From a virus, in IMG/VR virus record IMGVR_UViG_3300035228_001698, positions 1 to 30,157 of that record: 30,157 nucleotides of DNA, one strand, 5' to 3'. The notes under the pieces were generated by a model. That model had not been told where the DNA came from. It searched no databases and saw only the letters and a program-made list of their open reading frames with translations. Below, in pieces: positions 14,701-21,472 of the stretch. The stretch's first letter is position 1. Each line of letters starts with the position of its first letter. A program made the position numbers and the translations under genes.

Positions 14701-17015
14701 CTAACGTCGCTATCACTAGCACTGGAAAGAACTATCTGATAGGTCCAGATCTAATCATCTATAACACGAAGAAGAACGAAGTTAGTTCTAATACTGAAAT
14801 CAAAGCAGAACTTCTTGGTTCTAGTGTATCTGGAGTCCGCATCATTAGTGGAGGTAATAATCTGAGTAGTGGTGATAATAAGATGGTTGCTATCAACAAC
14901 AGCAATGGAGTTGGTATTGTAACTGTCGCATACAGTGCTCCTAATGTTATTGTAACCCTAAAAACTCCTAATACAGGATTTACTGCAACCAACATTCCGT
15001 TTGCAATTGGTGATAACGTATTTGTTGAAAATGTTGGGGTAACTTCTGGTCATGGATATAACTCCTCCACGTTTGGATTTGATACCTTTACTCTAACGGC
15101 AGTCGATCCGGCTGTCGGTCTTATCGACAAAGCAACAATTACTTATGAGGTCCCCGTTGATCCAGGCATATATGATTTGGGAACATTTGGTACAGTTAGT
15201 AATGATAAGGACATTGCTAAGTTTGAAGTGACTCTAGAAGAAGGTAACTTCTTCAAAGGTGAAAAAATTATCAATAAGAGTAATTCTAAAACTTCTAAAA
15301 TTGTTTCTGGGCAAGGAAAAACACGAAATGTCATTCGTGTCAATGACGTTGATGGATTCCAAGTTGGTGACAGTGTTACTGCTGAACTATCTGGTGCAGG
15401 GGGTACTATTGAAAATATAGAAACCTTTACTGGAAACTTTGATGTTGATGTAGTCTTCAAAAAACGTTTTGGTTGGGAGGATTCTGTTGGGCAATTGTCT
15501 AACTTCTATCAACGCATCCAAGATAGTGATTATTATCAGTCATTCGCATATTCTTTGAAGAGCACTGTTGGAATTTCTTCATGGAGTGAACCGGTTGATG
15601 CACTAGCACACATCGCGGGATTCAAAAAGCATTCTGACCTGTTGATCCCATCACAATCTACTGGTATTGGACAAACCTCTACTGTAAGTGTTGGCGTAGG
15701 AACAATCTCTAAGTCTGTAGTTCTGATTGATACTGAAGACTCCCTGTCCAATATCCATAACTTTGACTTGGTTTATGAGGAACCAAATTCAACCAACACG
15801 CTGAGTGACAAGATTATTTTCAACTCCGCACGTTTTGGTTCTTCTCTGATCTGTAAATCTAATCGTGTTCTGGAGATTGATGATATTAGTCCCCAGTTCT
15901 ATGATGATCCAAACCTCATCAAAACAATTGCTATTGATGAGTTTGACACCGCTTCTCCTAATAGTCCTGTTGCTGTCAAATATTATGCTCAAGTTGTCCT
16001 AGATTCTTCTCTAGGAATTTCATACAATGCTACTCAGTATTGTGAGTTTGCTGTCTTTACAGATGGAACTGATGCATATATCAACCAATATTCTGATCTG
16101 TCAGATGCATTTGATTTGGGAGAATTTATTGTAAATCAAAACGGAACTATTGTTGAAGTCTCGTTTGAACCTTACAATAATACATACACATACGACATCA
16201 CGTTCTATAAGGAAGGAGTTCTCAACTCTGTTGGTTCGGGAAGCACTTCCTATGCCAACATCGAGAAGATTGGTATTTCCTCTGCTTTCTCTGCAATTGG
16301 TTCTCCCTCAACATATACTATTCAGGATATTGATGCTTCTAACTTCAAGTCAGGAACAATTTTAGTTGTTCACTCTAGCAATAGTGAAACTGACCTTGAG
16401 GAATATAACTTCTTGGCAGATGGCACTGGTGGTGTCCTGTTCTCAGATTATGGCAACATGGATTCTGGCAGCACCTTGGGAGATTTTGACATTGTTCAAA
16501 ATAGCGGAGTTCTCAAACTCCAATATACTCCCGCAGCGAACCAGGCAGTTACTATCAGAACTTTGACCACCTCTGTTGGTGTTGCTACCACTGCTGGACT
16601 GAATGTTTCGGATATTACTAAACTTGATGTGGGTGATGCTGAGTTGAATGCTGATCGCACAGAGATTGCTGCTACTGCCACTCCTTCCGCAGTTATTGTT
16701 TCTTCTAAAGATTATACTAACTATACTTCAGTGAAGTATTTTATTGAAGTGCATAACACCACAGATAATGTATACTCATCGTTCAACGTATCCGCAAATG
16801 CATTTGCAGGATATTCAAATTATAACGTATACAATAACCTATCTAATGCTACTAATATCAAGCGTGATATTCGTGCCATAGATATAAACATCAGTGGTAA
16901 CAATATGCGTTTGCGGTTTACTCCACTAGCAAACAAAGACTACATTGTCAGGGTTTCTGAAATCCGAATTGACAAACCTGATAACGTCGCAAACGACACA
17001 ACCATAACAATCTAA
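8775..17015 (+). CDS. Giant baseplate wedge protein, gp7-like core plus repeats (2746 aa)
   Basis: At 2746 aa it is more than twice T4 gp7 (1032 aa) and sits in the gp7 position after gp6. Residues 15-60 (ENPDFGEFLKQYY...) and 190-235 (AKDFYRSKGTEEAFKILFG) match, from memory, the C-terminal part of T4 gp7 (DFYSTKGIEASYKFLFK). The wedge-binding core is therefore N-terminal here. Then follow: H-G-[DE]-Y box repeats (about 557-967 and again near 1602), G-x-[GDN]-Y beta motifs (about 695-1100, 1363, 1905-2030), a YHYH-like domain (about 1175-1300), a 'NFYQRIQDSDYYQSFAYSLK' segment (about 2240-2260), and a C-terminal module present about three times (2401-2746). The stop overlaps the next ATG (TAATG). 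A virion baseplate/tail role is likely; the function of the extensions is unknown. Confidence 0.85.
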   Translation: MIETSLSRVKIHEVVQSQIPASIDAENPDFGEFLKQYYISQEFQGGSIDIAENLVEYKGLDFLNNENLIGFTSTTSYSDGAEKTIEVLSTKGWPQKYGLLKINDEIITYTGITTNSFVGCTRGFSGIENNIKTNQPEYLTFSTSGVGTHDTGVRVENLSNVFLTQFLKKLKKQVLPGFSERPLHGRVDQSNFIRQAKDFYRSKGTEEAFKILFGALYGETVEMIQPAKFMIRPSAADYIVNDVIIAKGISGDALKISGEPLEQNTSPTKTEGSIYNVESVIVGLSTYYSIAISENTTFGEFKQTNKTFATIEAPLGAVSIFVDSTVGFGTTGFINIDSQNLYYSGKSYTKFDLTLPTASAIPIGSTITQGINARSYENGDLNFPVELEIVGSLSGFNGEAVNQQELSDINIKTLGVEQDDRRWSSWIYNTAVSYGVLEFTSNGANNYNIKLDSNHVLFANDSIQILDLDNNVIPGTITAIISDDSITVACSTLTPQTLYKIRRNLKINQQVIADVQNTYSDPHSSVFVASNSIPHWNISPSKRIRTFFTPNSATNIIDITDHNLSDGDQVVYENVLGTELTNLSEGESYIVKRINDSQIALAFTPENVRSGQYIQVFSTADIGASSAGKLTPTIFYGTELGAQKLLRKFNTPEFPSTSVVKTTQGGVGMFVNGVEIYSYKATDKLFYGSLQSVTVLNRGHGYDVINPPRLSVAQAGHTGVGASCIPQMKGTLQEVLVDADDTVGLDYVEVPTVSILGGNHKDVVARAKMKTVPQVIDFDSTTTGGVVNTSTDTFLFAKPHGFANGEEVIYTTNGTSNIGIGTTPGTLIDSSSYFVKKTNDFSFRLTETKSNALAENVDIIIPITGSGGGIQRFTSVRRRSRVDEILIEGEGSFHNREITTISGINTFTNTIHIDDHGFNSGDVVVYSSDVAPAGGLTNNSQYFTSKVSDDSFQLTTDRDNKNIISILSAGTGTQIFKDPEIQITISGRQGISTSNTTATPIVRGTVERVFVTNPGTDFGSTVINDNFKPEVNTVIGKEAFLQPFIVNGRIDQIIIKSGGKDFFSTPDIIITGDGVGAKAKAIISNGQITSIEMIDKGGNYTQSQTIVAAKTPGGDAIYSANLNEWVVNQVDRYARFGDVSADDGFYEVAKDSSLGNPYVNYYAPRNLRNYLQDLGNTHSPILGWAYDGNPIYGPVGFSNPNGTGLLAYMKSSYAKLSTQRTNGPSIVDYPAGFFVEDYTYTPGFGDLDEHNGRFTVTPEYPNGVYAYFVTVTNNQISNPSSPFNNGREPIFPYVVGDSYRSQPEVLNLGFNFDQNIDPLKYNLVRNTKNYNINSYDFVSNSQKNTFVQSRIVSTKSGGITSLEIIDGGNEYGVGDRVVFDNSDTDGFGAIARVSEISGPIISSFTSTINKFPDTTFVYTGGKVTGITTVPHNLVTGTTLRVDDVSSTLHKELEGRHTVTVSSVRSGLTTAMNALGANGGITTSIKLSDDPGKYEIDDILRIDNEQFLVYGISITRNEIDLIRAQNGTAGVAHTNGARIDRLERKFTFGLESCDSTPTDERIYFDATSQLGIGASIGQGEVHTITDQRILGAGGSRSIPKGSIFLPNHPFSNGEKIAYNYDNSTAIQYLTAGVGTASGWSASLPETLFVQVIDNNLVGVVTMQNQISSSSNRALFYSNIGIGNTHSFKSVRGEITGNIQITDVTATTKDPHTLRPGDEIDMNIVSTGTSSIALTYNPGNRFVSIGSSTNPKVTVIDGDLLEFDMADASLVNTKLGFYLDQSYQKSFVGSGKSNIEVLYSGAPGSAGAKASVHFTPEIPRTLFYKLESFDNTKIIEIDDSIDDYTKIVVTQSDFTTKSSVSSTTNDTFKFNIFENPERVGYTSVTADINYNTTSKNEKGPIAKVRLVSQGARYKDLPQVTIGSTTGTSALLRASGSNIGKLDTVELIQSGYDYPSDKTLRPEAEMPQVIFLKDNFTVSNVAITSTGKNYLIGPDLIIYNTKKNEVSSNTEIKAELLGSSVSGVRIISGGNNLSSGDNKMVAINNSNGVGIVTVAYSAPNVIVTLKTPNTGFTATNIPFAIGDNVFVENVGVTSGHGYNSSTFGFDTFTLTAVDPAVGLIDKATITYEVPVDPGIYDLGTFGTVSNDKDIAKFEVTLEEGNFFKGEKIINKSNSKTSKIVSGQGKTRNVIRVNDVDGFQVGDSVTAELSGAGGTIENIETFTGNFDVDVVFKKRFGWEDSVGQLSNFYQRIQDSDYYQSFAYSLKSTVGISSWSEPVDALAHIAGFKKHSDLLIPSQSTGIGQTSTVSVGVGTISKSVVLIDTEDSLSNIHNFDLVYEEPNSTNTLSDKIIFNSARFGSSLICKSNRVLEIDDISPQFYDDPNLIKTIAIDEFDTASPNSPVAVKYYAQVVLDSSLGISYNATQYCEFAVFTDGTDAYINQYSDLSDAFDLGEFIVNQNGTIVEVSFEPYNNTYTYDITFYKEGVLNSVGSGSTSYANIEKIGISSAFSAIGSPSTYTIQDIDASNFKSGTILVVHSSNSETDLEEYNFLADGTGGVLFSDYGNMDSGSTLGDFDIVQNSGVLKLQYTPAANQAVTIRTLTTSVGVATTAGLNVSDITKLDVGDAELNADRTEIAATATPSAVIVSSKDYTNYTSVKYFIEVHNTTDNVYSSFNVSANAFAGYSNYNVYNNLSNATNIKRDIRAIDINISGNNMRLRFTPLANKDYIVRVSEIRIDKPDNVANDTTITI
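10445..13625 (+). repeat. H-G-[DE]-Y box repeat modules
   Basis: Protein-level repeats of about 55-60 aa with the box H-x-[LFY]-x-x-G-[DE]-x-[VIL]-x-Y and, later, Y-[FIV]-[VT]-[KS]-x-x-[ND]-[DS]-x-[FIQ]. Copies: DHNLSDGDQVVY, PHGFANGEEVIY, DHGFNSGDVVVY and NHPFSNGEKIAY here, a fifth copy (NHFYRTGEELIY, near 17170) in the next gene, and weaker copies near 13060 and 17840. They are probably small beta domains forming a rod or decoration. Confidence 0.6.
12298..12672 (+). other. YHYH-like domain inside the 2746-aa protein
   Basis: The encoded segment has HSPILGWAYDGNPIYGP, then LDEHNGRFTVTPEYPNGVYA and YFVTV. This layout resembles the YHYH domain (D-G-x-P-I-Y-G-P; L-D-x-x-N-G-x-x-x-x-x-x-x-Y-P-x-G-x-Y). 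The final Y-H-Y-H is replaced by Y-A-Y-F, so any metal or catalytic role of those histidines may be lost. Match made from memory of the family. Confidence 0.55.
15975..17012 (+). repeat. C-terminal module in about three copies
   Basis: Three related segments spaced about 120-125 residues apart. First: VKYYAQV..., FTDGTDAYINQYSDLSDAFD, then V-x-V-x-F-x-P. Second: GTILVVHSS..., LADGTGGVLFSDYGNM, then L-K-L-Q-Y-T-P. Third: VKYFIEVHN..., ANAFAGYSNYNVYNNLSNA, then M-R-L-R-F-T-P. Each ends with a beta strand pair and an 'I-R/V' stretch. Seen by eye; similarity is clear between the first and third and weaker for the second. Confidence 0.5.
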
Positions 17016-19912
17016 TGGGATTTCTACTAGGGTCCGTCAACAAAAAATTCAACTCTGAGCAAGAGACCTTTCTTCGTACGTTCGATCTGAAACATGAGGG
17101 AGATCCCTTGTTCAAGAAAGAATTTATTGGTGATAGTACAACCGACATTCTTTTGGGAGACGACTCCTTTATTATCTCTAACCATTTCTATCGGACTGGT
17201 GAGGAGTTGATATATGATTCTCATCCTAATGTAGCATTTACTGGGACAACTTTCCCCATTGGAATTCAGCATGGACTGAATGGGGTTGGTGCTGCAACTA
17301 CATTACCTAAGAGTGTGTTTGCAATCAAGGTTGATGAGAATAAGATTCGTCTGGCAGCAACAAAAGCATTAGCGTTACAGAATTCTCCTATTGGTATTAC
17401 AACTGTTGGTGTAGGTGCTACTCATACTTTTACTGCAAAGAAACTAAACACCAAGTGCATTATCCTGATTGACAATATTGTTCAGTCTCCGGTTTATCCA
17501 CGGCAAACTTCTACTACAACACTAGTTTCTATTGCTAATAATACGGTTACCTTATCTGATGCAAGTGATTTTGAACCGTATAGTCTACTCAAGATCGGTG
17601 ATGAGATCATGCAGGTTCAAGTCACCGATGTTGGTGGCAATCCAAATGAACTGCTTGTAAATAGGAGTTGGTTAGGAACTAAGTTACAATCCCATACTTC
17701 TGGATCCACCGTCATGATGGTGTTTGGTGATTATAACATTATTGGAGATCAAATTACTTTTGTAGATGTTCCTTTTGGTGGTAATCGTAGACAAGTTGGT
17801 ATCAATTCAGATGTTATCGTTGGTCTAGGAACAAACCACAACTTTAGTATACTTACAGAAAATCTTGAAACGGGAAGTGCTATCAAGATTCGTTCGTTGA
17901 ATCCACCATTACCATTGGTTACTAACCAAGAGTATTTTATTATTCAATCTGCTCCTAACACATTCAAATTTGCAGATACTAAAGATGACGCAGTAACTAA
18001 TCAACCAATTGCACTTACCTCTGCTGGTATTGGAACTCATACCCTAATCTTTGCTGACGATATTGTTGGTAGTTCTTTCCAAGGTAGAGCATTTACTCGA
18101 AGTGATTATGATGGCAATATTTTAGTTGACGACATCGCACAAAATTTTACTGGTATTGGTAAGACATTTACCTTGACTTCTGATGGTAGTAATACTACAG
18201 GCATTACTAGCGACTTTGGTGCTATTCTAATCAATAATATTTTCCAAAAACCTTCTACTGATTATAGTTTTATTGGTGGTTCTACAACAGGTATTACTTC
18301 CGTTCGATTCACTGGATCTCAAACTCCTGGTGGTGTAGAGGTCATTAGCACCGATGATGTAAATGCCAACAAACTACCTAGAAGGGGTATTGTTGTTTCT
18401 ATTGGTAATAGTCAAGGTTTTGGTTATCAACCTGGTTTATATGATGATGTAAAACTAGAAAGTTCTAACACTGGTGTGGGTGCTAGCATTTCTGTTGAGA
18501 TCGGTATTGGAAAAAGTCTAGGTCAGTTCACGATCACTAATCCTGGGTATGGGTATACCGTTGGGGAGACCCTCAATGTAGTTGGTATTCCGACTGTTAG
18601 CACCATTGGAGCAAATTTCCAAAACGCTATCTTTACAGTAGAAGATACCGCAGATGATGAGTTTACTGGGTGGGTGTTTGGTAAGTTACAAATTCTTGAT
18701 GATATAAGTAGTGAATTTGATGGTCGTAAGAATGTGTTCCAACTGAAGAATAACAATGTTGTTCTTAGTATTGAAAAACTTCAAGGTAGTCCAATTAGTC
18801 TTGATGATGTTCTGCTGATCTTCATCAATGATGTCCTTCAAAAACCAGGTGTTGCATACAATTTCTCTGGAGGAACTAGAATTGAATTTACTGAACCTCC
18901 TGTAGCAGAGTCTAGTTGTCAGATTCTATTCTACCGAGGAACCGACTCTGATATTGATAGTGCTAGTGCCCTCGCGTCCATCAAGAAAGGTGATGGTGTG
19001 AAGATTATTGATCAAGATGGACGAATTGTTCGTGATATTTTGAGTCGCGATACCCTTCTTACTACAAACTATAAGGGTGCTAATATTACTGATGTAAAAG
19101 ATCCACTTCGTCCTCTGCGATGGACTAAGCAGAGACATGATACTTTTGTAGACGGTGTAAAAGTTAGTAAATCTCGTATTGAACTTGCTGGAAATGTTTT
19201 CCCATCTTCCAGAATAATCAAAAATATTGCTAGCAGTGACAGTAGTGTTTACTTGCAAGGTGGTGCTCTTGGATTTAGATTTAGTGAGGGTAATACCTTC
19301 AATCCAATATCAGATTTCCCTATCAAGATTGTAGACACTGCTAGACCCACCACTGGATTTGGTCTTACCACTTATGTGCAACCTGTTGTTAGTATCGAAA
19401 CTGCTAACATTGCAGGTGACCAGGGAACTATATGTGGTGTAGGTGTAAGTGCTAAAGCAATGCAATTACACTTCCATATCCCACTCAATGCTCAAGCAAG
19501 AGTCAATAAATATGGTGGTATATCCAAGACCGGTATTAGTACCGGTGATTACTTTGTTATCTCCCGATCTAATGTTGGTACCGGTGTAACCGCACTTTCT
19601 CAAGATAGAACTACAACAGTTGGTATTGCTACAGAATTCTTAGATGGTGTATATGAAGCATCACATATCGAAGATCTTGCCTCCCAAGTTGTTAGAGTTC
19701 ATGTCAATCTCGAAACAAACCATGGTCTAGCATCAGGGTTTGTAGGTCTGAGTAGTGATGTAGGTAACAACTATGGCACATTTAGTTGGGCAAAAGTTAC
19801 CTGTGGAACTATAGGTACTTCGTTTGCTGTCAACTCTACAGAAGGTCTAGTTGGTCTGTCCACTGCACCTGAAGTTGTGAGAACTAGCAGATTACTCTTG
19901 GATCTCCCATAA
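17015..19912 (+). CDS. Repeat-rich virion structural protein (965 aa)
   Basis: Starts MGFLLGSVNKKFNSEQETFL, with its ATG overlapping the stop of the gp7-like gene (TAATG) and no Shine-Dalgarno, so it is coupled to that gene. It carries one clear H-G-[EE]-Y box (NHFYRTGEELIY, about 53-64) and one weaker copy near 275. It also has 'ILIDNIVQSPVYP', 'ILINNIFQKPSTDYSFIGG' and 'LIFINDVLQKPGVAYNFSGG' segments, each followed by an I-x-F-T type strand. These resemble the 'hyd-N-hyd-hyd-Q-x-P-x-x-x-Y' domains of phage tail fibres. G-x-G-Y motifs occur near 463 and 512. It lies between gp7-like and gp8, where T4 has no gene, so it is probably a baseplate or fibre accessory found in marine T4-like phages. 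Confidence 0.75.
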   Translation: MGFLLGSVNKKFNSEQETFLRTFDLKHEGDPLFKKEFIGDSTTDILLGDDSFIISNHFYRTGEELIYDSHPNVAFTGTTFPIGIQHGLNGVGAATTLPKSVFAIKVDENKIRLAATKALALQNSPIGITTVGVGATHTFTAKKLNTKCIILIDNIVQSPVYPRQTSTTTLVSIANNTVTLSDASDFEPYSLLKIGDEIMQVQVTDVGGNPNELLVNRSWLGTKLQSHTSGSTVMMVFGDYNIIGDQITFVDVPFGGNRRQVGINSDVIVGLGTNHNFSILTENLETGSAIKIRSLNPPLPLVTNQEYFIIQSAPNTFKFADTKDDAVTNQPIALTSAGIGTHTLIFADDIVGSSFQGRAFTRSDYDGNILVDDIAQNFTGIGKTFTLTSDGSNTTGITSDFGAILINNIFQKPSTDYSFIGGSTTGITSVRFTGSQTPGGVEVISTDDVNANKLPRRGIVVSIGNSQGFGYQPGLYDDVKLESSNTGVGASISVEIGIGKSLGQFTITNPGYGYTVGETLNVVGIPTVSTIGANFQNAIFTVEDTADDEFTGWVFGKLQILDDISSEFDGRKNVFQLKNNNVVLSIEKLQGSPISLDDVLLIFINDVLQKPGVAYNFSGGTRIEFTEPPVAESSCQILFYRGTDSDIDSASALASIKKGDGVKIIDQDGRIVRDILSRDTLLTTNYKGANITDVKDPLRPLRWTKQRHDTFVDGVKVSKSRIELAGNVFPSSRIIKNIASSDSSVYLQGGALGFRFSEGNTFNPISDFPIKIVDTARPTTGFGLTTYVQPVVSIETANIAGDQGTICGVGVSAKAMQLHFHIPLNAQARVNKYGGISKTGISTGDYFVISRSNVGTGVTALSQDRTTTVGIATEFLDGVYEASHIEDLASQVVRVHVNLETNHGLASGFVGLSSDVGNNYGTFSWAKVTCGTIGTSFAVNSTEGLVGLSTAPEVVRTSRLLLDLP

Positions 19913-19915
19913 ATA
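19909..19915 (+). promoter_or_regulatory. Late promoter before gp8
   Basis: ATAAATA overlapping the TAA of the 965-aa gene and 23 nt before the gp8 start. Matches the T4-type late box, so gp8 and the 2355-aa gene may have their own late transcript. Confidence 0.65.
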
Positions 19916-19938
19916 AAAAGATAAAGTTCACTAGCGTA

Positions 19939-21468
19939 ATGCCAGCCATTATAACTGATCAAATTAGGGTGTTGAACGCATCTAACTTTGTTAGTGGTAT
20001 TTCGACCACTGATAACAGTTATTATGTTTTTATTGGCTTACCAAACGCCACTGATGTATCTTCGGATTGGAACACCAGCACCCCTGCACCCATCGACAAT
20101 TTCGATGAACACGATAAAATCTATGACACATTGATTTCTGCAAAGAAAATCAATTCAACTGATGTTCTTCGAGTTATCCGTAAAAATAATTGGGTTAGTG
20201 GGTCTATCTATGAAATGTATCGTCATGACTACAGTATTGATAACCTAAGTCCAAACACTAGTTCAACTAACCTTTACAATTCTAATTATTATATCATCAA
20301 CTCGGACTTCCGAGTTTATGAATGTGTCTACAATGGTGCTGCACCATCAAATAGTGGTAAGGGGATTATTTCTCTCCAAGAACCAGTGCACACTGATCTC
20401 CAACCTCGTTTGGAAAGTGATGGATATATTTGGAAGTATCTTTATACTATCAAACCAGGTGACATTATCAAGTTTGATAGTGCCGACTATATTCCAGTCC
20501 CCCGTGACTGGGCAAAAAACACTGATGTAGCAGATGTTCGTAATGCTGCTGTTGATGGAAAGATTGAAGTTATTGTTATTGAGAACACTTCTAGTGCTTC
20601 ATATCAGTTCTCTGGTACAAAGAATGGAGTTCCCATTCGTGGAGATGGTCAAGATGGGGTAGCGTCTGTTACCTTTGTCAATGGCAAACCGACAACAGTA
20701 CAGGTCACCAATGGTGGTACTGGATATACATTTGCAACCCTTGACCTAAATGCCGTCGTCAATGGTTCTGGAGCATCCTTCTCAGTAATTATTCCTCCTC
20801 CAGGTGGGCATGGTGCTGACATCTACCGTGAACTAGGTTCTAATAAAGTTCTAGTTTACTCACGTATTGAGAACTCAGACGTTACCAATCCTGACTTCCC
20901 TACAGGTAACCAGTTTGCTCGTATTGGAGTTATCAAGAATCCTCTTGTTAGTGGTAGCACTAACCTGTTGGATGCTCCTACTGCATCTGGTCTGTATGGT
21001 ATTCGTTTGACTGGTGCTGCCTCTACTACCATGTCAGTGCAGACTGATGGGCAGTTGTCGCAGACAGTAGGTATTGGTTCTACTGCTCTTGGTAAAATTA
21101 TCGGGTACGATACTATAACCCAAGTTCTCCAGTATTGGCAAGATCGTAGTGTTGCCAATGGAGATACAGCATCCATGCATCAATACCGTCTAAATAGGTT
21201 TACGAAAACTCCTGGTACAGGAGGATCTTTGAACGTCGTGGTCCAAACAACCACTGGTACAGAGACTCTTACTATTGATAGTGGATTTACTGGTGTATCT
21301 ACATCTGTAAACAACCGCACTTATTATTTCGGACAAACTTTCAATTCTGGTATTGCTTCTCCTGAAATCCAAAAGTATTCTGGTGATATTATCTACGTAG
21401 ATAATCGCCCAGAAGTTACTAGAGCGACAAATCAAAGAGAAGATATCAAAATTATCTTAGAATTCTGA
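19939..21468 (+). CDS. gp8: Baseplate wedge protein gp8
   Basis: A 509-aa homologue of T4 gp8 (334 aa). Conserved parts: the start with YYVFIGLP..W near residues 28-50, 'YECVYN' and 'PRLESDGYIWKYLYTIKPGD' (T4: GDGYVWEYLFEIPPD), 'FARIGVIKNPL' (T4: FRQISIITNPL) and the very end, GDIIYVDNRPEVTRATNQRE...IILEF (T4: GEMIYMENRP...INILFTF). In T4, gp8 dimers bind gp7 and gp10 at the wedge periphery. The extra length includes a G-G-T-G-Y beta-repeat segment (about 245-285) between the N-terminal and C-terminal halves, like repeats in the neighbouring large proteins. The gap to the next gene is 4 nt. Confidence 0.9.
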   Translation: MPAIITDQIRVLNASNFVSGISTTDNSYYVFIGLPNATDVSSDWNTSTPAPIDNFDEHDKIYDTLISAKKINSTDVLRVIRKNNWVSGSIYEMYRHDYSIDNLSPNTSSTNLYNSNYYIINSDFRVYECVYNGAAPSNSGKGIISLQEPVHTDLQPRLESDGYIWKYLYTIKPGDIIKFDSADYIPVPRDWAKNTDVADVRNAAVDGKIEVIVIENTSSASYQFSGTKNGVPIRGDGQDGVASVTFVNGKPTTVQVTNGGTGYTFATLDLNAVVNGSGASFSVIIPPPGGHGADIYRELGSNKVLVYSRIENSDVTNPDFPTGNQFARIGVIKNPLVSGSTNLLDAPTASGLYGIRLTGAASTTMSVQTDGQLSQTVGIGSTALGKIIGYDTITQVLQYWQDRSVANGDTASMHQYRLNRFTKTPGTGGSLNVVVQTTTGTETLTIDSGFTGVSTSVNNRTYYFGQTFNSGIASPEIQKYSGDIIYVDNRPEVTRATNQREDIKIILEF

Positions 21469-21472
21469 TACG

